From positions 1 through 43,264 of the forward strand of contig JBKPDO010000102.1 in the NCBI GenBank assembly GCA_046727955.1: 43,264 nt of DNA. Reading direction: 5' to 3'. The position numbers and the translations under genes are program-made. How positions within the stretch are numbered: position 1 is the stretch's first letter; every line of letters starts with the position of its first letter. This DNA is from DASVXQ01 sp046727955 (GTDB lineage: Bacteria; Actinomycetota; CALGFH01). Positions 8,343-16,796 of this stretch are shown one piece after another. Under the pieces are notes generated by a model. It saw nothing but the letters and a program-made list of their open reading frames with translations. It had not been told where the DNA came from and made no database searches.

Positions 8343-9051
8343 CGGGGCGCTCCTCCAGGTAGCTCTCCCACAGGTCGACCACGACCGTCCAGGGCGGGCG
8401 CCCGTCCCGCCCGAACAGGGTCTCGGAGCTGAAACGCACCGCGTAGACCGGCTCGGGCACGCCCTCCTCGCGGTAGGCCGCCAGCTCGGGGAGTAGGTCG
8501 CGGCCCTGGACGCGCTCGACCACGCCGGCGGCGCCGCGGACGTAGCGGGGGCAGCGCGTGTGCCGCGCGGGGCGCATACGGCGCACCCGCACCCGGTCGC
8601 CAGGTGCGAAGCGGGGCGGCTCGGCCGGGGCGGGCATCGGCTCCGGGCGGCGCAGCTCCTCGAGGGCACGGCGTGCCTGGTCCAGGTCGCCGGGCCGCGG
8701 TGGCTGGGGCTGGTCGTCGTGCCTCGCCTGCTCCTCCAGCCCGTGCCCGTGGCCCTCCAGCCGTTGCGCCATGCGCTCGACCTCGCCGGGCCGGATGGTT
8801 CCCTTGCGCTCCAGCTGGCGCTCGGCGCTCCACAGCCAGCGCTCGTAGTAGGAGGCGGCGAGGTAATGGGACGGTTCCATCTGCTCGCGCGTGGCGCGCC
8901 CGCTCGGCGCGCCGCCGAGTCCCTCGATGGCGACGAGCAGGTACAGCGCGAACACGTGCGCCTCCCAGCGCTCGTGGTAGGGCGCCCCGGACCCTGGCAC
9001 GACCACCGCGCCGAAGCCGTGCATGCCACCCACGTCGTGGACCCCGTCCAT
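8335..9051 (-). CDS. nthB: Nitrile hydratase beta subunit
   Basis: A 238-residue subunit. It begins MDGVHDVGGMHGFG, the near-invariant start of nitrile hydratase beta chains. It contains SYYERWLWSAERQLERKG, and its C-terminal SH3-like barrel reads FAPGDRVRVRRMRPARHTRCPRYVRG followed by VYAVRFSSETLFG. An ATG two codons upstream (9057) is equally possible; both have weak ribosome-binding context. The order beta-alpha-activator is typical of cobalt enzymes. No amidase, cobalt transporter or aldoxime dehydratase gene is adjacent, so the next step in nitrile use must be encoded elsewhere. Confidence 0.92.
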   Translation of the reverse strand: MDGVHDVGGMHGFGAVVVPGSGAPYHERWEAHVFALYLLVAIEGLGGAPSGRATREQMEPSHYLAASYYERWLWSAERQLERKGTIRPGEVERMAQRLEGHGHGLEEQARHDDQPQPPRPGDLDQARRALEELRRPEPMPAPAEPPRFAPGDRVRVRRMRPARHTRCPRYVRGAAGVVERVQGRDLLPELAAYREEGVPEPVYAVRFSSETLFGRDGRPPWTVVVDLWESYLEERPDD

Positions 9052-9309
9052 GCGCATGGCGTAGCACGCGCTCACCCCGCACAGCAAGCCGTGCCGTAGC
9101 ATCCGGCGCCGCGGACTGGCCGACCTGGAGGCCGACCCGCCTGGAGGCAGACCCGCTATCCCGCTGGACTCCTCGAGGGCGGCCGCCTCGCCGCCAGGGG
9201 CCGCGTCACCCGCGTGGTGATCGACCGCGCCCGCTTCCCCGCCGGCCTCCAGCCTGGGTGAACGCGGACGCGGCAAGGTCCCGACGGCCCGCCCATGAGG
9301 GGGAGGCTG
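9052..9309. other. Upstream region of the nitrile hydratase operon
   Basis: No gene is supported here. It should contain the promoter for the nitrile hydratase operon, but I see no confident -35/-10 pair. A short rightward frame (GRLAARGRVTRVVIDRARFP) looks protein-like but has no start and no recognisable family. Confidence 0.35.
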
Positions 9310-9744
9310 TCACCCTGGCGTTGGCGTGTCGGGCAGGGTCCGTAGGCGGGGGAGCGGCGACGGGAGCAGCCAGAGGACCCCGATGAGGGCGCCGACGGTG
9401 ACGATCCAGAGGGTGGGGCGCAGGCCGATCACGCTGGCGAGCAGCCCGCCGGCGAGCGAACCGAGCGGGCGGACGCCGTAGTTGACGGCCACGTAGGCAC
9501 CGTTGACGCGGGCCCGCACGCTGTCGGGGATCAGCGCTGCGAAGATCGAGCCGCCACAGATGTCCAGGATCATCACGCCGAGCCCCGTGCCGAACCGCGC
9601 CGCGAACAGCAGCGCGAGCGTGAGCGGCCGCTGCTGTCCGCCGCTCGCGAGCGGGACGAGCACGAGCGGGGCGGTGAACAGCAGGGACCCCACGATGAGC
9701 GCCGGCCCGATGCCGAGCCGCCTCGACAGCCGACCGGTCACCAT
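9310..9744 (-). pseudogene. C-terminal fragment of an MFS transporter
   Basis: The 144-residue frame encodes about four transmembrane helices: around GPALIVGSLLFTAPLVLVPL, LALLFAARFGTGLGVMIL, LGSLAGGLLASVIGL and LWIVTVGALIGVLWLLPSPL. An intracellular loop reads PDSVRARVNGAYVAVNYGVRPLG, as in the second half of drug-exporter MFS proteins. A full member has about 400 residues and 12 helices, so roughly the first two thirds are missing. The frame begins within the last codons of the Erm-like remnant (overlap near 9738-9744), which suggests a deletion that fused two unrelated genes. Function is unlikely. Confidence 0.7.
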
Positions 9745-10216
9745 GCCGTGGCGAGGTCACGCGGGTGCGCCGCGGCGACCCGGGCCGCCAGCCCCCAGCC
9801 CAGCAGCAGGTCGGCGCCTGCCAGTGCCGTCCCGGGAGGGTCGAGCAGGCGGTGCAACAGCGCGCTGCTGGTCGAGAACGGGATGCTCGCCACCACCTGA
9901 TAGCGGCGCCGTGGCAGAGGGATGCGCAGCAGGTCGCCAGCGACCACACGGACGCGATCGTCGCCGGCGAACCTGCGCTCAGCCGCCGCGCCAGCCGCTC
10001 GTCCCGCTCGACCGCCAGCACCCGCGCGCCAGCCGCCGCGAGCGGCAGGGTTACGGCGCCGCCGCCGGCACCAAGGTCGAGCACCAGGTCCGCCGGGTGG
10101 ATGCCGGCGTGGCGGACCAGCTCAGCCGCGACCCTCCGGTCGGAGAGGAAGTGCGCTCCCGGCGCTCCCGGCGCTCCCGGCGCTCCCGGCGCTCCCGGCC
10201 GGCCGTGTCCGGCCAC
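9738..10216 (-). pseudogene. Frameshifted, truncated Erm-like rRNA methyltransferase
   Basis: From GTG 10216 the protein starts with a GAP repeat, then HFLSDRRVAAELVRHAGI and the AdoMet motif I LVLDLGAGGGAVTLPLA, then VLAVERDERLARRL. Near 9978 the frame shifts, and the neighbouring frame continues with RRFAGDDRVRVVAGDLLRIPLP and VVASIPFSTSSALLHRLLDPPG. Erm/KsgA enzymes dimethylate 23S or 16S rRNA adenine. The catalytic N(I/L)P(F/Y) motif reads SIPF here, losing the Asn. The C-terminal third is absent, replaced by the MFS fragment. It is a dead resistance-type gene, unless the frameshift is a sequencing error. Confidence 0.7.
10155..10199 (-). repeat. 9-bp minisatellite coding Gly-Ala-Pro
   Basis: Five exact copies of GCTCCCGGC lie head to tail. 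On the minus strand they encode a GAP tripeptide repeat at the start of the Erm-like remnant. The repeat number is probably variable between strains by slippage. Confidence 0.85.
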
Positions 10217-10291
10217 GGAACACCGTGACCATGCCCATGGTCAGACTCCTCGAGCTGCGACGCCCTGCTGCAGAACCAGAACAGGGACCAG

Positions 10292-10319
10292 GTTGCCCCG
10301 GGCCCAGGCCCGGGGCAAC
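10292..10319. terminator. Strong hairpin downstream of the ABC exporter operon
   Basis: GTTGCCCCGGGC (10292-10303) pairs exactly with GCCCGGGGCAAC (10308-10319) around a 4-base loop. It lies 33 bases beyond the permease stop (10352), where a terminator for the leftward operon is expected. A TTTT run follows on the plus strand only (10323-10326), so it would be a canonical terminator rightward and a U-less one leftward. Confidence 0.7.
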
Positions 10320-10351
10320 CGATTTTCCACACGCCACCGCCACGCGGCGAC

Positions 10352-12901
10352 CTACTCCACCGCGATGGCCCGCAGGACGTTGAGCCTGGCGGCGCGGCGG
10401 GCCGGGCGGATGCCGGCCAGCACGCCGGCCAGGGCACCCACCACCAGCACGACGGCGAGCTGTGCCGGCGGCGCCGCGAACACGCTCAGGCTCCCGCCAG
10501 GCTGCTGACCGGCCGCCCGCACCAGCGCCCAGCCGAGGAACACGCCCAGCGCGAGCCCGATGATGGTGCCGAACAGCGCGACGATCACCGACTCCCAGCG
10601 CACCATCGCGCGCAGCTGCCCGCGCGTCTCGCCGACGGCCCGCAGCAGGCCGAGCTCGCGGGTGCGCTCGTAAATCGAGAGCGACAGCGTGTTGCCAATG
10701 CCCATCAGCGCGATCACGATCGCCAGGGCCAGCATCACGTAGACGATCGTCAGGAAGGTGTCGAAGCCGGCCGAGAACGTGTCCGCGTACTCCTGGCGGT
10801 CCTGCACGTCGGGGCCGCCGAAGCTGGCCGCCACCCGCTCGACCGCGGCCTTGCCGCTGGCCAGGCTCACGCCCTGGTCGAGCTTGATGAGCACGGTGGC
10901 GTCGACGTCCTGGCTGGCGTGCGGCGCCCACGCGGCGCGCGGCAGCAGATAGCCACCGATCACCGCGTCCCCGCCGTCGTAGATCGCGCCGACGGTGAAG
11001 GTCTCGGTGGCACCGTCGGCAAAGCGGACCGGCACCGGCGTGCCCAGCCGCCAGCCCTTCTCGTCGGCGACATTGTCGGCCACGGCGAGCTGCCGAGCGC
11101 CCAGGCCGGCGATCGAGCCCGCCGCCGTCTTCAGGTCCAGCACGGTGCTCAGCTGTGCCGGGTCGGCCGCGCTGACCTCCTTTGACGAGCCACTGACCAG
11201 TGCGTTGCCGGTGCTGACCCCGACGGCCTGCCGCACCTCCGGAAGCCGGCCGACCTCTGCCGCGAGGCGAGGGTCGAGGCGTCCGCCGACGAAACCGCCG
11301 GACACGATCGCCAGGTCGCCGCCGAACGAGCTGGAGACGCTCTCCCGGATCGACGCCTGGACCGACGCGGTGAACACGGTGAACAGCGTGACCACGCCGA
11401 CGCCGATCATCAGGGCGGCAGCAGCGCCGGCGGTGCGTTGCGGGCTGCGCATGGCGTTCCGCCTGCCGAGCGCAGCGCTGACACCGCGCAGCCGTGCCAG
11501 GGGCGCGCCGACGAGGGCGCTCGCCGGCCGTGCCACCACTGCGCCGAGGGTGACCACACCCGCGACGGTCAGCGCCGCGCCGGCGCCGGTGAGCTGCAGC
11601 GCGCTGTCGCCGCCGGCGAGCACGGCGGCCACCGCCACCGCGACCCCCAGGACGGTGAGGCCGGTGCCCACCAGCGCGCGGCGCCTGGAGGCGCCGGTGC
11701 GCTCGGCCGCGACGTCGCGCAAAGCGGCCAGTGGCGCCACCCGCGACGACCGCAGGGCTGGCAGCAGCCCGGCCAGCAGCGTCACGACCACCCCAACGCC
11801 GACCGAGATCGCCGCGTTGCTCGCCTTGAACACCAGGCCGCTGGTCGGCAGCGGGAAGCCGAGGCCGGCAAACAGCGCCTTCAGGCCCGAGGCGATGCCG
11901 ATCCCACCGGCGAGGCCCGCGCCAGCGGCCAGCAGCCCGACGGCCAGCGCCTCCACCACGACCGAGGCGAGCACCTGCCGCCGCGACGCGCCGATGGCGC
12001 GCAGCAGCGCGGACTCGCGGGTGCGCTGCGCCACGATGATCGAGAAGGTGTTGGCGATTGAGAACATGGCAACGAACAGCGCGATTCCGGCGAACACCAG
12101 CAGGAACGAGCGGAAGAAGCCGAGGAAGCCCTGGTTGATGGCGGTGATGCTCTCGTCGCTGAGCTGCGCGCCGGTGATCGCCTCGACGCCGGCGGGCAGC
12201 AGCGGCCGCAGCCCGCGGACCAGCTCCTCCTGGGACACGCCCGGCGCGGTCTTGACCAGGACGCTCGAGACCTGGCCGGGCCGCTTGAGCAGGTGCTGCT
12301 GCGCGCCCTCGAGCGTGAAGCCGACGTAGGAGCTGCCGCCGAAGCCGTCGGCGTTCTGGAAGGTGGCGATGCCGGCGACCGTCACCGGGACGCGCTGTGG
12401 GGTCTGGATCGTGGTGTGGTCGCCGACGTGGAGGTCACCCCTCTTGGCCGCGCCGCGGTTGATGACCACCTCGTCCGGGCGCTGCGGCGCCCGGCCCTCG
12501 ACGAGCCGGTAGGGGGTGAGGCTTTGGTCGGCGATCCAGGTGCTCGCGATGGGCGGCCCCATTGCCGTGACCACCTTGCCGTCCTTGCCGACGATCTGGC
12601 CGAGCCCGCTGACGACCGGCTGGACGCCGGCGACTCCCGGTGCTGTCCGGACGCGGTCGACCATTGACGCTGCGATCGGCCCGCGTGGCGTTGCCGGGCT
12701 CGAGTCCACCTTGGTGGCGCTGCGGACCACCGCGCCGGTGTCGGCGGTGACGCTGGTGAACAGCGTGTCGAAGTTGGCCCGCAGCGTGTCGCCGAGCACG
12801 AGCGTGCCCGACAGGAAGGCCACGCCCAGAAACACCGCGAGGAAGGTGCCGCCGAGCCGGCGCTTGTGACTCCACAAGCCTTTGAGGCTGATCCTGAGCA
12901 T
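10352..12901 (-). CDS. FtsX/MacB-type ABC transporter permease
   Basis: An 849-residue permease with duplicated FtsX domains. An N-terminal helix (GTFLAVFLGVAFLSGTLVLG) leads to a large extracytoplasmic domain. Three helices follow around residues 270-400 (start FFRSFLLVFAGIALFVAMFS; motif AQRTRESALLRAIGASRRQV), then a second set. The second half contains another external domain and a terminal FtsX domain with YERTRELGLLRAVGETRGQL. The paired ERTREL/RAxGxxR coupling motifs contact the ATPase. Such systems export peptides, lipids or antibiotics or act in envelope stress; the substrate is unknown. ATG 12901 has GGAGGG 11 bases upstream; GTG 12910, overlapping the ATPase stop, is the alternative. 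Confidence 0.9.
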   Translation of the reverse strand: MLRISLKGLWSHKRRLGGTFLAVFLGVAFLSGTLVLGDTLRANFDTLFTSVTADTGAVVRSATKVDSSPATPRGPIAASMVDRVRTAPGVAGVQPVVSGLGQIVGKDGKVVTAMGPPIASTWIADQSLTPYRLVEGRAPQRPDEVVINRGAAKRGDLHVGDHTTIQTPQRVPVTVAGIATFQNADGFGGSSYVGFTLEGAQQHLLKRPGQVSSVLVKTAPGVSQEELVRGLRPLLPAGVEAITGAQLSDESITAINQGFLGFFRSFLLVFAGIALFVAMFSIANTFSIIVAQRTRESALLRAIGASRRQVLASVVVEALAVGLLAAGAGLAGGIGIASGLKALFAGLGFPLPTSGLVFKASNAAISVGVGVVVTLLAGLLPALRSSRVAPLAALRDVAAERTGASRRRALVGTGLTVLGVAVAVAAVLAGGDSALQLTGAGAALTVAGVVTLGAVVARPASALVGAPLARLRGVSAALGRRNAMRSPQRTAGAAAALMIGVGVVTLFTVFTASVQASIRESVSSSFGGDLAIVSGGFVGGRLDPRLAAEVGRLPEVRQAVGVSTGNALVSGSSKEVSAADPAQLSTVLDLKTAAGSIAGLGARQLAVADNVADEKGWRLGTPVPVRFADGATETFTVGAIYDGGDAVIGGYLLPRAAWAPHASQDVDATVLIKLDQGVSLASGKAAVERVAASFGGPDVQDRQEYADTFSAGFDTFLTIVYVMLALAIVIALMGIGNTLSLSIYERTRELGLLRAVGETRGQLRAMVRWESVIVALFGTIIGLALGVFLGWALVRAAGQQPGGSLSVFAAPPAQLAVVLVVGALAGVLAGIRPARRAARLNVLRAIAVE

Positions 12902-12906
12902 CTCGA

Positions 12907-13710
12907 TCACTGCCCTCCGAGTCGCTTCATGCGCTCGAGCACCCCTTGCGGCGTTGGCTCGTCCACGCGGTCGACGATGCGGCCGTCGGCGAGGAACAGC
13001 GCCAGATCGGCGTAGCCCGCGGCGACCGGGTCGTGGGTGACCATCACCACCGTCTGGCCGAGCTCGCGCACGGCGTGGCGCAGGAACTCGAGGATCTCGG
13101 CGCCGGAGCGCGAGTCGAGGTTGCCGGTCGGCTCGTCGGCGAAGATGATCTCGGGCCGGGTCGCCAGCGCCCGCGCCATCGCGACCCGCTGTTGCTGGCC
13201 GCCGCTCAGCTCCGCCGGGCGGTGCGACAGCCGGTCGCTGACGCCGACGGTCGTGATCACCTGGTCGAGCCACTCCCGGTCCGGCCGGGAGCCGGCCAGC
13301 GTGAGCGGCAGGGTGATGTTCTCGAGCGCGCTGAGCGTGGGGATGAGGTTGTACGACTGGAAGACGAAGCCCACCCGCTCGCGGCGCAGCACGGTGAGCT
13401 CCTTGTCCGAGAGGGAGCCGAGCTCTGCCCCGCCGAGGAGCACCTGGCCGGAGGTTAGCGTGTCGAGGCCCGCCAGGCAGTGCATGAGGGTGGACTTGCC
13501 GGAGCCCGACGGGCCCATGATGGCGGTGAAATGGCCGCGGGCCAGGTCGACGCTGACGTCGTCGAGTGCCCGGACCGCGGTGTCACCCGTCCCGAACACC
13601 TTGGTGGCGTGCTGCGCGCGGACGACCGCGTCCGCGCGCTCGGGAGCCGAGCTGTCCGCCGAAGCCTGCCGCGCGAGGCCCGGCGAGAAGGTTGCCATGT
13701 TATCTGGCAT
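12907..13710 (-). CDS. ABC transporter ATPase (MacB/LolD type)
   Basis: A 267-residue ATPase that powers the FtsX-type permease encoded next. Walker A is GPSGSGKST, the Q-loop region is GFVFQSYNLIPTLSALENI, the signature is LSGGQQQR, Walker B is IIFADEP and the switch histidine is in VMVTHDP. The DEPTGNLDSRSG segment is typical of the MacB/LolD family. A 30-residue N-terminal extension precedes the ATPase fold. ATG 13710 or the in-frame ATG 13698 may be used. The stop is immediately followed by the permease start, making a two-gene operon. Confidence 0.93.
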   Translation of the reverse strand: MPDNMATFSPGLARQASADSSAPERADAVVRAQHATKVFGTGDTAVRALDDVSVDLARGHFTAIMGPSGSGKSTLMHCLAGLDTLTSGQVLLGGAELGSLSDKELTVLRRERVGFVFQSYNLIPTLSALENITLPLTLAGSRPDREWLDQVITTVGVSDRLSHRPAELSGGQQQRVAMARALATRPEIIFADEPTGNLDSRSGAEILEFLRHAVRELGQTVVMVTHDPVAAGYADLALFLADGRIVDRVDEPTPQGVLERMKRLGGQ

Positions 13711-13835
13711 GGCTGCTCACATCCTGATGGTCGGTTGGTGCCGTCCACCAGATGGTCGCGGCCGGGCCCGCCGCCGTCGTCGCCTGGGGGGAGGCTTTGC
13801 GGCTACGCTCCGCGAAGCAGCCGCGCCGGGGCGCG

Positions 13836-14753
13836 CTACCCCGAGCGGGGTAGGTCGCCCGCCGGCTCCCCCAGCGTGATGCCCGACAAGCGCTCGAGCG
13901 CCTTCACCAGGGCGTGGTTGCCCTCGCCGCCCAGACCCTCCCGCTGCAGCGTGCGGTAGAGCTGGAAGACCGTGCCGGTGGCGAGCATCGGCGCGCCGAG
14001 CTGGTCGGCGGCCTCCAGCACCAGGCGCAGGTCCTTCTGCTGCAGGTCGATGGTGAAGCCCGGCCCCCAGTCGCGCCGGACCGCCTGGCTGCCGCGGTTG
14101 GACAGCATCCAGCTGCCGCCGCCGCCACCGCCCACTGCCTGTAGCGTGCGCTCCAGGTCCAGGCCGCCGGCCTGCGCGAACAGCAGCGCCTCGGCCACGC
14201 CGAGCATGGTGACCACCACCAGGACCTGGTTGACCAGCTTGCAGCTCTGCCCGGCGCCGATCGGCCCGACGTGGGTGATCGTCCTGCCCATCGCCTCCAG
14301 GTAGGGCATGGCGCGTCGCACGTCGTCGGGGTCGCCGCCCACCATGATGCTCAGGGTCCCCATGGCGGCGCCCTCGCTGCCGCCGGACACGGGCGCGTCG
14401 ATCATGGCGACGCCCCGCTCGGCGAGTTGCCCGGCGATGCGGCGGGTGGCTTGCGGGCTGATCGTCGACATGTCGACCACCAGCGTGCCAGGCCTGGCGC
14501 CGTGGACCACGCCCGCGTCGCCGAGCAGCACCGCCTCCACGTCGGGGGTGTCGCTGACGCAGACGATCACCACGTCGCTGGCGGCGGCGAGCTCCGCCGG
14601 GCTGGCCGCGGTGGCGGCGCCCGCCTCGGCCAGCGGGCGCATCCGCTCGGGAGTGCGGTTGTGCACCGTCAGCTCGAACCCTGCCGCGAGCAGGTTGCGG
14701 CTCATGCCGCTCCCCATGATCCCGAGCCCGATAAACCCAACCCGCTCAGCCAT
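13836..14753 (-). CDS. 2-hydroxy-3-oxopropionate reductase-like dehydrogenase
   Basis: A 305-residue beta-hydroxyacid dehydrogenase. The NAD(P)-binding motif is GFIGLGIMGSGMSRNLL near the start, the substrate motif is DAPVSGGSEGA near residue 120, and the catalytic Lys is in GQSCKLVNQ. Family members include tartronate semialdehyde reductase (GarR/GlxR) and 3-hydroxyisobutyrate dehydrogenase; the sequence does not decide between them. Tartronate semialdehyde is the product of glyoxylate carboligase, a ThDP enzyme. The upstream gene also encodes a ThDP enzyme, which is suggestive, but that enzyme looks more like IlvX. ATG 14753 begins MAERVGFIG. Confidence 0.85.
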   Translation of the reverse strand: MAERVGFIGLGIMGSGMSRNLLAAGFELTVHNRTPERMRPLAEAGAATAASPAELAAASDVVIVCVSDTPDVEAVLLGDAGVVHGARPGTLVVDMSTISPQATRRIAGQLAERGVAMIDAPVSGGSEGAAMGTLSIMVGGDPDDVRRAMPYLEAMGRTITHVGPIGAGQSCKLVNQVLVVVTMLGVAEALLFAQAGGLDLERTLQAVGGGGGGSWMLSNRGSQAVRRDWGPGFTIDLQQKDLRLVLEAADQLGAPMLATGTVFQLYRTLQREGLGGEGNHALVKALERLSGITLGEPAGDLPRSG

Positions 14754-14803
14754 GTCGTGCCTCCTCGGTTCCTGTCCGGTGGCAGCTACGCAACCACAGG
14801 GCC

Positions 14804-15021
14804 GATCCATGTGGGGGGAGCTCGCTCCCCCCACGCCCCCCAAGAGCGCCTGTGCCATGGTCGGGCGCTCGGATGGGCCACTGGGAGCTCGCTCCCCCAC
14901 GGCGCGCGCGTCGCGCGCCGGGGCAGATCGATCCATGTGGGGAGAACTCGCTCCCCCCACGCCCCCCAAGAGCGCCTGTGCCGGCCTCACCCTGATCCCG
15001 AAGAGCGCCTGTGCCATGGTC
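14804..15021. repeat. Intergenic palindromic repeat cluster
   Basis: Two 53-base copies at 14804-14856 and 14930-14982 differ at only a few bases. A third partial copy lies at 15001-15021 (AAGAGCGCCTGTGCCATGGTC). Each full copy contains a hairpin; in copy one GTGGGGGGAGC (14811-14821) pairs with GCTCCCCCCAC (14824-14834). Between the copies is another degenerate hairpin (14882-14899) and a CG-rich palindrome. The minus strand reads AQALLGGVGGASSPHMDR in both copies, but no start or function supports translation. It resembles a REP/BIME-like interspersed element, and lies between two co-directional genes. Confidence 0.8.
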
Positions 15022-15061
15022 ACCTTGAGCTGGGAGCGTACCCGTCGCGAGCTGGGGGCGC

Positions 15062-16729
15062 TTACAGGCCGGTGGTTGAGCGGGGGTAGGCGGCCTCCGG
15101 GTCGGTGAGGACGTTGACCAGGTAGGGGACGCCGGCGTCGAAGGCGCGGCGCAGGGCCGGGCCGAGCTCGGCGGGGGAGGTCACCAGCTCGCCAGCGCCG
15201 CCGAGGGCGCGGACGACCTCGTCGTAGCGGCAGCCCGGCTGCAGGTCGGCGGCCACGTCGTAGCCGTACAGCATGCGCATCAGGTGCTTCTCGAGCGCCC
15301 AGGCGCCGTTGTTGCCACAGACCATCACTACCGGCAGGCGGTGGCGGACCAGCGAGTCGACGTCCATCAGCGACAGCCCCGCCGCGCCGTCGCCGAGCAG
15401 CAGCACCACCTGTGCCGAGGGATGCGCCAGCCGCGCGGCGATGGCGTAGCCGAGCCCGGTGCCGAGGCAGCCGTAGGGGCCCGGGTCGAGCCAGCGCCCA
15501 GGCAGGGCCGGCTCGACGAACCTGCCGGCGAAGGACACGAAGTCGCCGCCGTCGCCGATCACCACCGCGTCCTCGGCCAGCAGCGCGCGCAGCTCCCCGT
15601 AGACGCGGGCAGGGTGCAGTGGCTCGGCGTTGCTGGTCAGCAGCTCCTGGTCGCGCTCCTCGGCGGCGGTCGCCGCGGCGCGCAGCTGGCGCAGCCAGGC
15701 GGCGCGGTCCGGGGGGCCCTGCCGCTCGGCCGCCGCGACCAGGCCGTCCAGCACCAGGGTCAGGTCGCCCGCTGCCGCGCCCGCCAGCTCGAGATGGCCG
15801 GCGAGCTGGTGGGGCGCGTCGGCCAGGTGCACCACCTTGGCGGGAGGCGTGCCGCTCTGCCCGCCGAAGGCGCCGTAGCCGAGCCGGAAGTCCAGCGGGG
15901 CGCCAGCGACGACCACCAGGTCGGCCTGGCCGAAGGCGAGCGAGCGGGCGCGCGTGACCAGCAGGTCGTGGCCGGTGGGCAGCACCCCGCGGCCCATGCC
16001 GTTGGCGATCACCGGCAGGCCGAGCGTCTCCGCGGCCCGGCGGGCGGCCTGCTCGGCGTGGTCGGCCCACACGTCAGAGCCGAGCACCAGCACCGGGCGC
16101 TCGGCCTCGGCCAGCAGCGCCGCCACGCGGGCGAGCACGTCGCCGTCTGGCTCGCGGGAGGGCGCTGGCGGCGCTGCCGGGAGCGGCACCGTGGCGGTCG
16201 CGAACAGCTGCTCGATCGGCACGTCGAGGAAGACCGGACCGCGGTGGGCCTGATCGGCCAGCCGCAGCGCGGCGGCGACCTCGGCGGCGACCTCACCGAC
16301 CTGGTGGACGGTGGCGGCCCGCTTGGTGACCGGGGCGAGCAGGGGCGGGTGGTCCAGCTCCTGCAGGCTGCCGGAGCCCCAGTGCGCCTGCGGCGCGCGG
16401 CCGCCGAGCAGCAGCAGGGGGGAGCCGTTGAACCAGGCGGTGGCGACCGCGCTCACACCGTTGGTGACGCCCGGCCCGGCGGTGACCACCGCCAGCCCGG
16501 GGGTGCGGGTCAGCTTGGCGGTGCCTTCGGCCGCGAACACCGCGGTCTGCTCGTGACGCACGTCGACCAGGCGCAGCGGCGGCTCGGCCTTGACCGCGCC
16601 GTCGTAGAGCGGGAACACGTGCCCGCCGGACAGCGTGAACATGGCCCGCACGCCGTGGCGCCGCGCAACGGCGACGGCGAGCGCCCCGCCGTGCCCCTCC
16701 AAGGTCGTCGCCCGAATTGCCTGCGCCAT
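15062..16729 (-). CDS. ThDP-dependent acetolactate-synthase-like enzyme (IlvX type)
   Basis: A 555-residue thiamine-diphosphate enzyme of the acetohydroxyacid synthase superfamily. The catalytic Glu is in VRHEQTAVFAAEGTAKLT. The central FAD/nucleotide-type domain runs from about residue 190. The ThDP/Mg motif is GDGAAGLSLMDVDSLVRH ending in CGNN. The segment GDGGDFVSFAGR, with LDPGPYGCLGTGLGYAIAAR, closely resembles mycobacterial IlvX, an acetolactate-synthase-like protein of uncertain reaction. It could make acetolactate or act on another 2-oxoacid. It is transcribed towards the GlxR-like dehydrogenase and divergently from the AgpS-like flavoprotein (67-base gap, 16730-16796). Confidence 0.85.
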   Translation of the reverse strand: MAQAIRATTLEGHGGALAVAVARRHGVRAMFTLSGGHVFPLYDGAVKAEPPLRLVDVRHEQTAVFAAEGTAKLTRTPGLAVVTAGPGVTNGVSAVATAWFNGSPLLLLGGRAPQAHWGSGSLQELDHPPLLAPVTKRAATVHQVGEVAAEVAAALRLADQAHRGPVFLDVPIEQLFATATVPLPAAPPAPSREPDGDVLARVAALLAEAERPVLVLGSDVWADHAEQAARRAAETLGLPVIANGMGRGVLPTGHDLLVTRARSLAFGQADLVVVAGAPLDFRLGYGAFGGQSGTPPAKVVHLADAPHQLAGHLELAGAAAGDLTLVLDGLVAAAERQGPPDRAAWLRQLRAAATAAEERDQELLTSNAEPLHPARVYGELRALLAEDAVVIGDGGDFVSFAGRFVEPALPGRWLDPGPYGCLGTGLGYAIAARLAHPSAQVVLLLGDGAAGLSLMDVDSLVRHRLPVVMVCGNNGAWALEKHLMRMLYGYDVAADLQPGCRYDEVVRALGGAGELVTSPAELGPALRRAFDAGVPYLVNVLTDPEAAYPRSTTGL

Positions 16730-16796
16730 GCCGGCCTCCGTTCGCTCACGCGCGTGTCAACGCCGCTGCAACACTACCGTCGTACCATGCCGGATC

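Noticed and set aside
9310..9744. Complete small four-helix membrane protein
   Set aside because: The sequence matches the internal loop and last helices of MFS exporters and starts within another broken gene, so it is a fragment.
10122..10216. Collagen-like GAP repeat protein
   Set aside because: Only five 9-base units, which continue directly into an Erm-like methyltransferase start.
14804..14982. CRISPR-like direct repeats
   Set aside because: Only two full copies with a 73-base interval, no regular spacers, and the unit itself holds a G-run hairpin; no cas genes are in the window.
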